A stretch of 64,000 nt of DNA. It comes from Adineta steineri. Taxonomy: Eukaryota > Rotifera > Eurotatoria > Adinetida > Adinetidae. The position numbers and the translations under genes are program-made. The notes beneath the pieces are model-generated. The model made no database searches. It saw only the letters and a list, made by a program, of their open reading frames with translations, and had not been told where the DNA came from. Position 1 is the first letter of the stretch. Each line of letters opens with the position of its first letter. Below are positions 35,267-52,275 of this stretch, piece by piece. Where the stretch lies: the NCBI GenBank assembly GCA_905250115.1, contig CAJNOI010000015.1, positions 251,283 through 315,282 on the forward strand, in the 5' to 3' direction.

Positions 35267-35578
35267 AAAAAAAAAGAACCATCAATAACAGTCAATCTAC
35301 TTGAACAAGTCTATTTACTTCGGGATCCATTTGTTGCTATTAAAAATAAAGATGATCAAACAAAAATCTCATCAGTAATTATTGGTTCAACATGTTCTGT
35401 ATGTTCAAGTCCAGTGTGTGTTCATTTAGATTGCAGTTTATTCTATACGAGAAGATTTTGTTTGAAATGCATCGCAAAATATCGTGATGAATTTCCACGT
35501 GAAGTTCTCGATGAAATTGGTGTTAAACGATTAGACAAATTTACAAATGAAGAATATGAGCAATATGATGAGAATTAA
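35267..35578 (+). CDS. CDPF1: CDPF1-like Cys-rich DPF-motif protein, 5' end missing
   Basis: The frame running out of the gap encodes the C-terminal part of cysteine-rich DPF motif domain-containing protein 1, a small conserved eukaryotic protein of unknown function. The DPF motif is in VYLLRDPFVAIKNK. The metal-binding-like cysteines follow in GSTCSVCSSPVCVHLDC and FYTRRFCLKCIAKY, then FPREVLDEIG. The stop is TAA at 35576-35578. The N-terminal cysteines expected in the family are missing because of the gap. A run of A at 35267-35275 sits at the gap edge. Confidence 0.8.
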   Translation, partial: KKKEPSITVNLLEQVYLLRDPFVAIKNKDDQTKISSVIIGSTCSVCSSPVCVHLDCSLFYTRRFCLKCIAKYRDEFPREVLDEIGVKRLDKFTNEEYEQYDEN

Positions 35579-37077
35579 AATTTTTTCTTTGTAAATAAAC
35601 GTGATAATCTATTGTGCATGAATACATTCATATATGAAGTTCACAATTATTAATTACCTTATGAAATTCAATTAATATACTAATGGTTTATATAGAAAGT
35701 TTGCTTATTGAATTAGATTAGATTTATGACATTGATTAACTAATTAAATTAATTAATAATATTTAAAACAAAAAAAAAATTATAATTAACTAGATCGAAA
35801 GATAATTTCTAAATATTTATATGACTAATGAACAGAAAAAAATTAGTTGCGATGATTTTTAATTAAACTTGTAGAGTGCGACGTAGTATTCACAAATAAT
35901 ACTGCGAAAAACAACAAGTCTATCCTTCATGTATATGAGAATTAGCTTTTCTAGGCGGATAAATCATATAACAAGATGAATTGATCTAATGATAAGAATA
36001 TAACATCTGTAAACAATGCTATTTTGACGTTTTTACATAGGCAAATAATACGCTAATATATCTATACGACCTTTATAACAATAAATACCATACATAAATG
36101 TTCGTGGTCTATACAAAACAGTTAATGAGTATTTAAGAGACCGTAAATCATTATACTCATCTCTAGACAGTTATAAAGAGATACGATCAATATATTACAC
36201 TATGTAAAACATATTATGGTACCATTATAAGCAAATTTCTCACGACATAAATGTCCTATATCTGTCACCGAACTTTCTAACAGTAACTTAATAAGTTTTT
36301 TATCGATTAACTACAATATTCTTATAGACATATATATGATTTAATTTACGAAAAGAAAATTATATTGAGAATTATTCCTATAATAAGAATAAATCTGATC
36401 ACGACGCCATGGGAAAATAACCATCTGCCACATTGCTTGATTTGCGTTCAGATAAATGGGATCGATATTATTGCATTTCTTTATTTTTTTGTAGCGAAGA
36501 AAAAGCAATTCGATTTTCTAGATAGATATAATAATAATTAGATCAGATAAAATCATATATGATATTGATAATACGTTTTTTTGACATTATTGAAAAAAAG
36601 AAACATATTTTCTTAGATTGTATTTCATGTACAATTATCAAAACTACAATCAATCAATCATTCATTTTTTTTTTCATTGATTTTATAATTTTATCGGAGA
36701 ACAAATGTACGAATGACGTTCATAAATATACATAAGAGAAAAACAAAATAATGATAATGTTCTGTTACACGAAAGAAAGAAAGAAAGAAAGAAAGAAAGA
36801 AAAAAAACCATTTTACAAAAAAAATGAAACACGGGGCTAACTCTTCTGTTCATTTATTGATAAGATTTTATTTTAAAAATAAAGAGAAAGAAAAGAAGAA
36901 AAAGAACTTTAATATAAATTCTTTATATTTATCTCAATTTTAATCATATTCGAACGAATAAAATCTATCTGAACACATTATTTAATCGAACGAATAAACG
37001 GATTGATTAATACTGATGAGAATAAAACGAAGGGTTTGACTAGACATAGAAGACCGGGTGGACGGATAATAATAAGA
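35579..37077. other. Gene-free stretch between convergent genes
   Basis: About 1.5 kb without coding signal. A (GAAA)n microsatellite lies at about 36773-36802. The right part is the likely 3' untranslated region of the Shaker gene. Confidence 0.5.
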
Positions 37078-40000
37078 TTACACGTCTGTTTCAACATTAA
37101 GTGGTTCATTCGATGAAGTTAAATTATTATTCATTGATGAAGTTTTTCGTTGTATTAGCTGTTGTGTTGGTGACGTTCTACTATTTCTATGATTAGCAGT
37201 TGGTGAACGAAATATTGGATCGTCACCCGTGCAATACGAATGTAGAAATGCATCGGATTCATCTAAATGATGACAAGTATCCGATGATGAAACAGATTTT
37301 TTCTTTTGTCCTCCAACACTTGTTGACATTGTTAATGCAAATAATTCATTATTGATATCACCACCTGGTGGATTGGAATTACCAGTAGCACTTGTATATT
37401 TGATATCTTTTTGTTCTTCAGAATCAATATCTCGATGATAAAAATAATTAAAATTCGATACAATAACAGGTACAGGTAAGGCTATTGTTAATACACCTGC
37501 AATAGCACACATTGAACCAACAATTTTACCAAATATACCAACTGGACGCATATCTCCATATCCAACCTAGAGAAATTATGATTATTCTGTTTTTCTATTT
37601 AAATTAAGAATAACTTACTGTTGTCATTGTTATCATTGCCCACCAGAATGCATCTGGTATAGATTTAAAAAATGATTCCGGTTCACTTTGTTCAGCAAAA
37701 TAAACCGCAGAAGAAAATAATATGACACCAATAAATAGAAAAAATACTAGTAGTGCTAATTCTTGCATACTTGCACGTAATGTTTGACCTAGAATTTGTA
37801 AACCTTTTGAATGTCTTGATAATTTAAATATACGAAAAACTCGAACGAGACGTATAACACGTAATATAGCTAATGACATAGCTTGATTTGATTTTGTTTT
37901 TTCTTCAGCTAAGATGGTAAATAATGTAATAAAATAGGGCATAATAGCAACGATATCAATAATGTTCATCATAGATTTAAGAAAGACAAGTTTCAATGGA
38001 CATGATAATAGACGAACAATAAGTTCAAAGGAAAACCATACAATACAACATGTTTCAATAATAAAAAATGGTTCTGTTAATTCAGGTATATCATCTTCTT
38101 CAATCGTTAATCGAGAAGAATCATATGTTGTATTATCAGCTGGTCGAACACGATAACGTTTAAAATTAGGAAGTGTTTCTAAATATAACAAGAAAAATTT
38201 TATTTTTAGAATTTTAATTCAAGTACGTATCATTGATGCATAAACATTAGTTAATGAGTAAAAAACAAAAAAAACTATTTAGTATTATCTTCTCAAAATG
38301 ATCTGATGATAGTTTCTCATTATCAATAGATTACATCTATAATGAATATTAACTATTTCATAATGAAGATCCTAATGATTTCTTTTTGTTTTGTTTTTTA
38401 ATCAATTTATTCTTACCCAGACAAAATATGACAATTGACATGAGAATAACTGTGACAGAAATAATAGCAATAACACGTGCCCAATTGGATGTTTCAGGAT
38501 ATTCGAATAATAGCCAGATTTTACGTTGTACTTCTGGTTTTGGTAATATACGTTCTTCTTCTTTAATAAAACCTTCATCTTCACGAAATTTATTAAATGC
38601 ATCTTCACCTAATTCAAAAAATTTAATCTCTTCGGTAAATACATCTAGAATAATAATAATAACAGAAAAATAATTAAATTTCCTATGGAAAACAAAATAA
38701 CAAAAATCTTTTCTTTCTACTTACCAATTGGGACATGATTTGGTCGTCGAAGTCGACCACCAGATTGATAATAATAAAGAATAGCATCGAAACTTGGTCG
38801 ATTTCGATCAAAAAAATATTCATTACGTAATGGATCGAAATAACGAACACGTCGTGAAGGATTACCCAAAAGTGTACGAGGAAAATTATTTAATGTTTGT
38901 AATTGTGTTTCAAATTTTAATCCTGATACATTTATAACAACACGTTCAGTTGATTCATAATCAGGATGTTTTGATGCTTGTAATTGTTCTTCTACTGTTA
39001 ACTCTTCATCGAGTGGTCGAGAGAATGCCCTAAATTTAATATAAATTATTATTTTTTCAGTTTTTCAAAACACATAGAAGAATTATTTATATTATTAGAA
39101 TTAAATTACTCACAACATGAATAATGGGTTGTTTTAAATGTATTTCTTAAGACAAAATGTACTGTAAGACACTAGCAATAGTAACATGTGTGATGGTTTT
39201 GCCGCTTGAAGCAGCAGCAATATCACCACCACCACTAAATTTCTTCTCATTGTTGCATGCATAGATGCAAATGATAGAGAAAAGAATTGTACTAGACAAC
39301 TATCAACGACTTGTGTCATTTAGTTTGTCTATCCAATATACAGATGTTGAGTAATAAAGAAAGAAAGCAAATGATTAATCAACCTATACATTGTATATAT
39401 TTATTTATGGCAATTTTTTGTTTTTTATTCTGTCGCAATTGTAGTAGAAATTATATCAAAGATAGATAAATTAGGAGAAAATTTAGTGTTTTTTTTTTAT
39501 TACTCTTTATCTATCTATCGTTTAGTTCCAATTATTTCCACATCTATAATTTCTAATGATAAGACTAAGAGTGGATAAACGATGACAACAACGTTATTTA
39601 AACAAGGACATACAAATGCGCATCTGTGTAATAAAGAAAAAAAAAAGCTTCATTTTCTTTTCTCTCTCTCTCTCCCTCTCTCCTTCTCTCAATACCAAAC
39701 ATAAGGTCATATTTAGTGCATTTATGATTAGTTTACATATCTAATCTACTACAAAATTGAATTAAAGTAGAATTTATACTCTTGATTTAGTACAAAGTAA
39801 CGTTAGTTATTCAATTGACGAACAATTTCTTTAAAGAATACATACATTCTAGTTCTATGTTTTATCATTATCAGTTAGGCTAATCAGACGATTTTATGAT
39901 CTGTGTATATATATATGACTCAAGAGAATACTATTATCTATCGTAAATCAGTCGTTTATTACAATTAATTAATTTGCTTAGAGTATTAACTCATTAGTGT

Positions 40001-40809
40001 TCTTCATAGATAAGAATTAAAACTATTGATTTCTGAAACTTACTCGTAAGTTCTTTCAATTAATAGATCGTAATTGAATATACAGATATTATAATATATA
40101 TTCAATAGAAAATATTTTAAGAAGTAAATAATCTATTATTATATAATTGTTCAAAAAAAAAATGAACGATCAGATCTTAAATAAATCTGTTTCTAAATCA
40201 TTTCATAATACGAATATTTTATTCTTTTTTTAGGGTATTTCTGTTCATAAATCAAAAAGATTTTCTATTATCTATTTAATTAAAAACAATACATTACTAT
40301 GAAACATACAAATTTTTATTCAAAGAATCTAAATATAAGATTATAACTTAAACATAGTTTAAATACCAATAATAATAATATGTATATGTATAAATTCATT
40401 CATCATTTAATAAATACAAAATTCTTTCTCACCTTGCAGCAACATTTACGCTAGCAGGTACAAGACAACTGACAACAGATAATCTATTTTGGTCATCATC
40501 AAATGACAAAGAACCGGCTGTATTACTCAATGAATCGAGAATTGTACCATGAGTAACAACAGACTGATGCCGACCTGATCGACCCGGCATTGATGATTGA
40601 TCACTTATAAAATCAACTCCACGACGACGTGCAGTTTCATGACCACTTTATAAAATAGATTATATACGAAAAGAAGAAAATAAGACAATGAAATAAAATC
40701 AATTGACTAATTTAACTTACAGAGAACGATCAGTAAGAATCATTATTAATGAGATTTATTTAAATGTATACACTATCAGGCGACGTATCTTAATGATACT
40801 TGTCTTAAA

Positions 40810-40840
<31 letters not shown>

Positions 40841-43800
40841 AAGGAGAAGACGAAGACGAAGAAGAAGATAGATGATATCAATAGTCACCGGGAACATAGC
40901 AAGTTAGAAAATAAGGAAAATCGAAGTGTATATAAAGATGACGTTCGCTAATGGTACCACATTCATACATACAAACACTAACAACAACATACATAAATAA
41001 AAATAGAAAAGCAGAAAATGATGGAAAAATAGAATACGAAGAGAAAGCTACTAGAAATTGCAATGAATGTGTAATATGAGATGGTACTACAGTAGTCGTA
41101 AGCTTATGCCAATTCTGGATAGTCCACTGACGTCAACATCAAAAAAGAACAGAAGCCAGCACTATCACCTAAGTTAATGCCAGAATAGTTTGTCCATCAT
41201 CAACCTCATTTTTCCGTCATCATATACGACCTTCGTATTGCTTTACAACTTGCAACATGTCTATTCGCTTTTCTTTCTTTCTTTCTTTCCTTCTTTCTTA
41301 CTTGCTTGTCTTCTCATGTTCTCAAACGAATAACATCGTTGCTTGACTTACCATTATGACAAAAGTAATAAGTCGAACGTCTATTTAATTTCAATATATA
41401 TAATAAAAAAGATCATTTTATATTATATATCATAGAATTCTTAAGAAAGAATTTCTCATTCGTTATATATTTAATCATTAATCAAATTAATATTATGATT
41501 AAATGGGAAAAAAACTAATTTCGAATTCATTGTCCTTGAGAAAGATATTTAAAATACAAATGACTTATGATGTTGACATATATATATATATATATTTATC
41601 TTCCGTCATAAGCAACCGATATATCTATATACACACACACACACACATATAGAGCTTACTGTTTTCTTTAAGCGGGAAAATAATGGCTGATTTTCTGTTT
41701 TGTTTTCTTTGATCGACATATATATATATTTACATAAAAAAAAACGTCTGACGTTCAGAAAATTTATTATAAAATACTTTTTTTTCTTCGAATCTTACTT
41801 ACGTTGAATCACTAAATAGTATAGCAGCGGTCAATGTTGGCTGCCAGACCGAAACAGCAGCTGCCATAGCCATCTTTCTATTTTATTTCTGAATATCTAT
41901 AAGAAACCCCCAGTATCCGATCCAATTGCTACTCTACTATTGATAATAACTATTTGATAGACTGGAAAATAGAATGTATTAAAGACTTTTGAGTAACTAT
42001 ATATACATATATATCTTTACTGATTTGTTTTTGTTCTGGTATTATAAAAAATACCGGCATGTCAATAGGTCTATTGCACGCCAGAAACTCTATATTAACT
42101 GAGAAAAGAAAAGAAAAGATAGAAAAGCAATCTATTTGACAGATGGATAGATAGATGGATGGATGAGTGAATGTCTGACAAATAAATAATGAACGAGTTA
42201 ATATAAACGATATATTTCCAATAGTTTTTCAATCAATATACATATATTTCGATAGATAGTCTAGAGATTCTTTTCTACTTCAAACAGATAAGTTTTTTTT
42301 TATATACTTACATGGGATGATCATTCATCGACACCGGTTGCCAGATCGTTGCCATCGTCATCTTGGCAGATTTATTTGGATATGTTAGTTAAAATACTCG
42401 AGAATTTTATTTGTACTTATAAGAAAAGTAGATTATCATTTGTTACTGATTATTGTTCATTATCATATATATATATTCCATTGTCATAAATATATATCAA
42501 AACTCGTAATGTTTTGTCTCTTGTTTGCTTTCCAAAAATGGCAACAGTTATTATACTCTCCATTTTCTTTTAATGCCAGTTGCAATGGCCTCGTTTTTCC
42601 TCATTGCATAGTCGAGAAGACGAAGAGGAAAGACCGCGGAGAAGTATTCATAGCTGATGATGAACATGCGCTCACATATATACTCATTCTCTTTTTCTTC
42701 TTCTCTAATTCTCTCTTGCATTCTTCAAATTCTATGTTGCACAAAGCCCCCTTTTCCATCTAGTCAGAGCGAGCGAGAAATGTGTACGCGTGTCGTGTCG
42801 AAAATTTCATTGAGCGCGACGACGAATCGATGCCAGAGGGTATTAACATTACGTATACTATTCTTGTATATTTCTAGTGAGCTAGTGTTGTTAGTCAGCT
42901 AGGAAAAAACTGTTAGCTCGATTTTCCCCTTCTTCTTTTTCTTTTTTTCTCTTTCTTGGTCTTTGCTACAAACATAATGTTGTCACAGAGAATATATTGG
43001 TCGCGCATTGAAGACAAACTCAGGAATAATAACAACAATAGAAAAAAAACAGCATAGAAAAAAAAACTGATGAGATTGATTCACGAGTGTGTAATTCAAT
43101 GATTCTTTTTGCAAACAATTAAATAACCTTGACAAATATGATACTTTGTTCCTTTACAAAATAACAACTGTTTAAATAAATGACAAATATCGGTATTACA
43201 CGCATATAAACGACATTTATCTTAAATAATATACTTACAACAATTGACTACCACCACCGCATTTAACTTGTTGACTACCTATTGAACCATCATAATTGAT
43301 CAATAAAGCATTATCATGATCACGACGTTCATTTGCTTGACGACGTAGTGATGATTGTGTATCACTACAAATAATAATAATAATAATAATAATAATATAC
43401 AATCATTTCATAGAAGCAAAAAAAAACCTATGAACGTTTAGTCTTTTATTAATATAATTACATTTTCAAGGTTTCTTATCAATTCATTCAAGAATTTAAA
43501 AGGTTATTACATAAGAAAATATTGAACTTTTTTTTCTTCATTATAATGTCAATACAAACGTTGAATATTGAGAAAAGACTCGGAAAAGATTTTTCATTAT
43601 ATATTGCTTGAATTTGACATTTGAAATAAGTTTAACTGTCATAGACGAATAGAACATGTTCTGCAGGGATGATTAAAAAATTTTTTTCCCAACAGAAAAA
43701 AAAATTTAATTAAAAAATGAAAAATTAATTTTCTTTTTAAAAGACATTTTTTCTCTAATATAAACAACAAAAAAACTAGATTCTTGTAATACATTTCACT

Positions 43801-44378
43801 TTATCGATAGATATATATTATGTGTATGTGTGTTTAATGCATGTAAATTTTATTTAATAAAGCAAAATATTCTAGTATTTTATGCATAGACGATTTTATT
43901 CTATAGTCTACACATGTCATTTGCAATGATATCTTTAAAAGAACATCAAAATATTCTTCATTAATAGAGTGTAAATCTCTTGAGAGTTTATCAACATGTT
44001 GCATCTTTGACACATATATATAAAAGAAAAACTAAGGAAATGAATGAATTTTAATATTAAATAACCGTCTTACTTCTCATTGAATCACTGGTAAAAATAG
44101 ATTATTCAAATTAAAACTATTTAATATCCGTTTGTTAATTATCAACTATTGTAATATATATTTATGCATGAATTAATTAATATACTTTTATGCACAATTA
44201 GCTATTCAATACCTCATGCATGACAAAAGACAACGATTAGATTATTATTTTAATAAAGAAACAAAATCTGAGATCAAAAATAAAGAAATTGATCTTTAAG
44301 AAATCGAATCAAATCAAAAACTTACTGTTCATTATAATTTGAAGCAGCAGCAATTTGAATGGTTACTGGAGTTCCCAT
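37078..44378 (-). CDS. Shaker-type (Kv1) voltage-gated K+ channel with alternative first exons
   Basis: Kv1 subunits form tetrameric voltage-gated K+ channels of nerve and muscle membranes. Shared exons are 40645-40433, 39029-38725 (T1 domain: [20 protein letters not shown]), 38644-38417 ([18 protein letters not shown] and S1), 38178-37619 (S2-S5 and pore helix) and 37566-37078. S4 carries regularly spaced Arg in [18 protein letters not shown]. The selectivity filter TTVGYGD is assembled across a splice. S6 is [20 protein letters not shown]. The C-terminus ETDV is a class I PDZ ligand, as in animal Shaker channels. Four candidate first exons all end in phase 2 and fit the shared exon at 40645: 40743-40721 (MILTDRSL), 41873-41803 ([13 protein letters not shown]), 42361-42312 ([12 protein letters not shown]) and 44378-44326 ([13 protein letters not shown]). 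The last runs through a cassette at 43364-43239. Predicted proteins have about 605-657 residues. Confidence 0.93.
40813..40866. repeat. (AAG)n-type microsatellite
   Basis: A long run of GAA/AGA triplets with a few GAC interruptions lies just upstream of the MILTDRSL first exon of the Shaker gene. Confidence 0.9.
41577..41646. repeat. (TA)n and (CA)n microsatellites
   Basis: Dinucleotide TA runs followed by an ACACACAC run lie in the long Shaker intron, between two candidate first exons. Confidence 0.85.
43365..43395. repeat. (AAT)n microsatellite
   Basis: About eight AAT units immediately precede, on the minus strand, the acceptor of the Shaker cassette exon that starts at 43364. Confidence 0.85.
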
Positions 44379-45276
44379 ACGTTTTCTATAGAAGTTTTAT
44401 GCATTGTAATGACTATTATTCATCTTTCAACTTTTAATAAGTCAATGATGGTCGTTTTTAGCTTATGCTCTTCGTATGCACTTCTAACCATTGTGTTTAT
44501 AGGATCGTTTCCACTCGGTTTTCTCCTATAAAGAGATATCATAGAAAGCAAAGATAGAATTGAGAGAGCACAACATGCATAGAAAACTCATTGTCCTAAT
44601 ATTTTCTTCTCTTTTTCTCTGTCTCTCTCTCTTATTTGACGACAGCATTGGCACAAAATAACTAAAGATATTGATGCTGCTGGCGATGAAGCGCATCGAG
44701 AAGAAAGCGATAAAGAGACACAGAGGGAAACAGAAAATTCTCGTGTCTCTAAATTATGCTTCCAACAACGATTTTCTTCTCCATTTTTCTTCTTCTAGTG
44801 CCTTTCTCATGTCCCAATGTTGAACTTCATTAACGATTTTACATCCGTTTCTTTTTGGCATCGCTTCAAACATCATCATGTCTTTTCCAGTAATCACAGA
44901 ACTTTTAAGTGAATATATATTATATAGTATGAAGTCAAAATAAAAGATTGAAATAATGCGAAAGCCTATCCATCACTATAAATAATACTAGAATCAAGTT
45001 ATCAACTGCCATAGCAACTTGATTGGCTTTATAAAATGATCCACCCTTTTCTATTTACCAAAGTGACTTACTGATTGATAATAATATTCTATTTTTGCTC
45101 TTTATCTATATTGTTCATTTATCAATCAATTAGAATAAAAGTGTATTTATCTATTAGTGTGTGTATATATATACTTTATGTGCAATTTAACTAGATTCTA
45201 TTCTGAGAAGGGTGAAAGTCTTTATATGTTATTATATCATAGGAATGTAAAAACAATATAGAGAAGTCAATGTTTT
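44379..45276. other. Upstream region of the Shaker gene
   Basis: Roughly 900 bases between the distal Shaker first exon and the next gene's stop. A pyrimidine-rich stretch at 44600-44640 and mixed GA-rich sequence are present. No gene was seen. Confidence 0.5.
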
Positions 45277-46510
45277 TTAATAATGCCATGGATGAATAGG
45301 CATTCGTTTATAATCATCAAGATAGATCAATTCATTTGGTACACGTTCAACACTTCGTCCATAATCATCATAGCAACTTGTCATCCAATGAACACTTGAC
45401 TTTTTACGATTTGTTGATAATAAAGATGATGATGTGAATCGTTGGTTTTCAAGTGCAGGTAAACCACGATAATCACGTTGTGTTACACTTCGATCAGGAT
45501 GAACAGGAAGTGGATCATGTGAAAGACTCCAATCTTGACGATGTTTTGCTGATTCAGATGGCAAACGTTTACCATAACCCTGAGATAAAAGACAAAATAC
45601 AAGTATTATATCTAAATTTTATTTACTCGACCAAAATATTCTCCATAATTTTGTATAATATTTCGATTGTCATGTTCCGAGAAACGATTGCTATAAGTCT
45701 ATGAAAATATTCATGAAATAATCTTCAAAGTTTTTGTCAAGTAAATCTACTACTAACTTCACGTCGTCGATTAGCAGCAATGACGGAAGGAGGTGGTGGT
45801 GTCGGTGGTGAATTATCTATGTAGTTCACATGTGCTGGTCTAGGATCAATGATTTGATAGAGCATTTGACCAGTTGTTGTCGCTGTACGACGATCTAATG
45901 CTGTATCTGTATGACCATGTTGTTTGAACTATTGATTAAGAGACAAAAAAAGACTCCAGTTATATTTCAATCTATCATGTTAAATGGTTTAGAAAGAATC
46001 TTGAGCAATCATTTCGCGTATTTAAACATGAAGCAGAAAAAAGAAGATTTTTTTTTGGAAAATTAAAAACCTCATCCATATACTTCTATATATCGCATCA
46101 TTCAATTTCGTTTAACGATTAGCTAGCATAACAAAAGCAATAAAGCAAGAAGAAAATATTTATTGTGATATACTAGAGGTAAAATAGATGATTGATTTTC
46201 TTTTTCNNNNNNNNNNAGAGTTTTTCTTTTTGTTAAGTTTCAATAAGAATAGAGAAAAGAAAATATAAGTCAATCATTTCTTGCTCACCCAATAACCAGC
46301 CGGTTTGAGAATTATTCAAAAAATGCACACCTCTCTTTTATAATATAAATAAAAAAGACTTTTAAAAATGCTTTCTTTTCTTTTCAATCAATTTTTGAAC
46401 AAACATATAACTCCTTTTGCTGACGGTGCCGTAATATGACGTCGATTTTTTATTACTACTGTATTGGCGGCGGCAGTAGTCGTCGGTGGCTGTTCATCAT
46501 CAAGCGACAT
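45277..46510 (-). CDS. Unassigned short protein, possibly axonemal
   Basis: I do not recognise the family. Three phase-0 exons fit together: 45928-45758, 45698-45627 and 45579-45277. They encode 181 residues with FKQHGHTDTALDRRTA, a Pro-rich SPPTPPPPS stretch, SNRFSEHDNRNIIQNYGEYF, DRSVTQRDYRGLPALENQRF and SSVHWMTSCYDDYGR, ending PIHPWHY. Short Tyr/Trp/His/Pro-rich motifs of this kind occur in microtubule inner proteins of cilia, but no specific family is clear. A likely first exon at 46510 encodes MSLDDEQPPTTTAAANTVVI. Its donor phase does not fit the 45928 exon directly, and a 10-N gap lies in between, so another exon may be missing. The start is 129 bp after the MAEA stop on the same strand with an acceptor-like TTTAG 14 bases before the ATG. 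Confidence 0.5.
46207..46216. other. Assembly gap, 10 N
   Basis: Ten unknown bases in a T-rich and A-rich context within the presumed first intron of the unassigned gene at 45277-46510. Confidence 0.99.
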
Positions 46511-46639
46511 TTTTTCTTTTAATCTAAAGAATATCACTAACAATATATATTTACAAATATGTATGTTTTTTGCACGAATAAAATTTAAATAAAACAAAAA
46601 TTTATTGTCTTTTCGGTCTGTTTTGTTTTAAATATCTTT

Positions 46640-48429
46640 CTACATAATATACACTTTTTCAGCTTGGGTTAAATCATATGTTTCTTTTGTACGAGGACAA
46701 ATAACTTTGCCATTATTTACAGCAGCCATTGCTTGAAGAGTCTAAAAATATATATTTATTGTTGTTGAAAATTTAATGAAAATAAATTACTTTCGATCCA
46801 TAAACATAACCATTAGGTAACATTAATGGTGGGTTACTTTCATTAATTGGTTCGCGTGATTGTGCACAGATTAATTTTGATACGGAACAATGAGCATATG
46901 GTAAAACTTTAGCAATTGTTTTTAAATGAACATTACATACAGGACAATTAGGATTTTTTACAGATGATACTTTATCAAAACATGTTCTTAATTTTAAAAA
47001 AGAAAATTTTTATATAAAATTCAGGGAAAAAAATTGATTTCTTACGGTGTTTTTAAAGCTGATAAACCACTTTGTAAAACAGCTGTAAATTTACTTTGTT
47101 GACCCATTTGATTTAATTTAAACATATCAAGACGAAATTGTTCAATTAATTTTGTCCATCGATTTTCATCAAGTAATGTCTTTTAATACATTTTAAAACT
47201 AAATTAATAACTATATATATATATTCACTTACTTGATATTCATTGTTTAATTCTTTTTTTGATCGTTGTGATAGAACAAGTAAACCCATAGCTGATTGAA
47301 ATTCAATTAAATGCTGTTCTGGTACAGGACCATTTAAATATTTACGTGCATGAGATATTGCTTCGGAAGAACGATTATTGCGGACAAGTTCAATAAATTC
47401 TTGTAAATGAATACAAAAATCAAGTGTACTCTATATAATAAATAGATAAAAATATTAAAGATAGATGAACAGGAAAAATTACGAACACCATTTTTCTTTA
47501 ATTTTGTTTTATTTTCATTAAACCAAGCTAAACATTTGGATACATCACGATGCATTAATGATTCTTCAATTTCACGTCCAGCCAAATAAATTTCAGAATT
47601 GACTAAATGCTGACAGATACATCATTTAGTAATTAAGTTAATAAAATATTTAATATATTCTTTTTTTTAATCATAGAATTTACATAGATAAACGTTTATT
47701 TTGTTAGAAGAAAATCTGTCAAATTATCTTTTATCAGATTATGTCACTTAATGAATATTTATCAACAGTCTTCTCTGTGTTAACATGAATAAGATATGTG
47801 CTGTTATCAAGAGACATTTTATATTTAGCAAAATGTAGATATAATGTGTACTAAAAATAAGTGATATATGTTATTTAAACAAACCTCAATTCCTGTTGCT
47901 TTGGCAAGTGCTTGGGCAGTTTCGAAACATCGTGTTCGAAAGAGAAAATCAACAAGAATACGTTCATATCGTTGTCGTCGCCATATTTCCATTTTCGATA
48001 ATGAACTTTTATCATAGTCTTTTAAATGATCAACACGTCGTTTAACAGCTTGTAAACATTCAATTTCATCATCGCGTAATTCTCGAGCCTAAGATTAAAT
48101 AAAAATTAAATAACCGATTTTTAGAGATACAATAAAAATCTACTTTTCGTTTAAGTGTTATAGCTCGTTCAAGTACTCGTTTAAGAGTATCGATTGTAGC
48201 TGTTGATTGTGTCGATCGATCCAATTCAGCAACAGTTGCAAGTAATTGAGCTGAATCACGATCAATCTGTTTTTGTGCATGACGATATCGTTTATTTAAT
48301 GTTTCATAGGGTACCTATTTCATTAAGAAAGTTTCAAAAAAATAAATTAGACAAGAATTGAAAATTTATATTTACTTTAACAGTTGCATGTTCCAATACG
48401 CGAACATCGTCCAACGTTACATTGAACAT
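46640..48429 (-). CDS. MAEA: MAEA / GID9 subunit of the CTLH E3 ubiquitin ligase
   Basis: MAEA (Fyv10/Gid9) is a RING-type subunit of the CTLH/GID ubiquitin ligase. About eight exons encode roughly 400 residues. The start MFNVTLDDVRVLEHATVKVP resembles the animal N-terminus. LisH/CTLH regions follow in VDHLKDYDKSSLSKMEIWRR, REIEESLMHRDVSKCLAWFN and LDFCIHLQEFIELVRNN. The C-terminal degenerate RING has NPNCPVCN, PYAHCSVSKLIC and LPNGYVYGSKTL, and ends KETYDLTQAEKVYIM. The intron at about 47611-47883 (near 270 bases) is much longer than the others. An acceptor-like TTTTGTAG lies 30 bases before the ATG. CtBP is 470 bp upstream on the same strand. Confidence 0.93.
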
Positions 48430-48899
48430 AATTGTATAATAAGATGAATATTTTTGTCTACAAAACTAACATGCAACAATATATTTTGCTAAAGTTTGAA
48501 ATTAAATTTCAAATGAGAAAAAAAGATTTATACTCAGATATATTATTAATATTATTTTTTTTTTCTTTCCAAAAATGTTTGGTGAATACATAGTTTTTAT
48601 TATGTGTGCGTGTATTTATAGAAAGGACAAAACTATTGATCCAAGTTAAACAAGGAAAAAAAGAAGAACACAGACAATTACTTTCAAAGTCGAAACAAAT
48701 AAGTATTTTGAATAAATCAACAGAAAAAGAAAGAGACACATCACAAAACATGTATATATATTCCACGCACACACGCATATGTAGATCAGTGTGGAATGAG
48801 AAAGAAAACTACAGACAACCATACAGAAGTACACTACAATAGTAGAATGAAATGTACAATACAAGAAAAGAAAGCAAACAAACAAAAAGAATTAGTAGA
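48430..48899. other. Intergenic region between CtBP and MAEA
   Basis: 470 bases without a supported gene. Small frames on both strands have no homology. The region next to 48899 is the CtBP 3' untranslated region. Confidence 0.5.
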
Positions 48900-52275
<3,376 letters not shown>

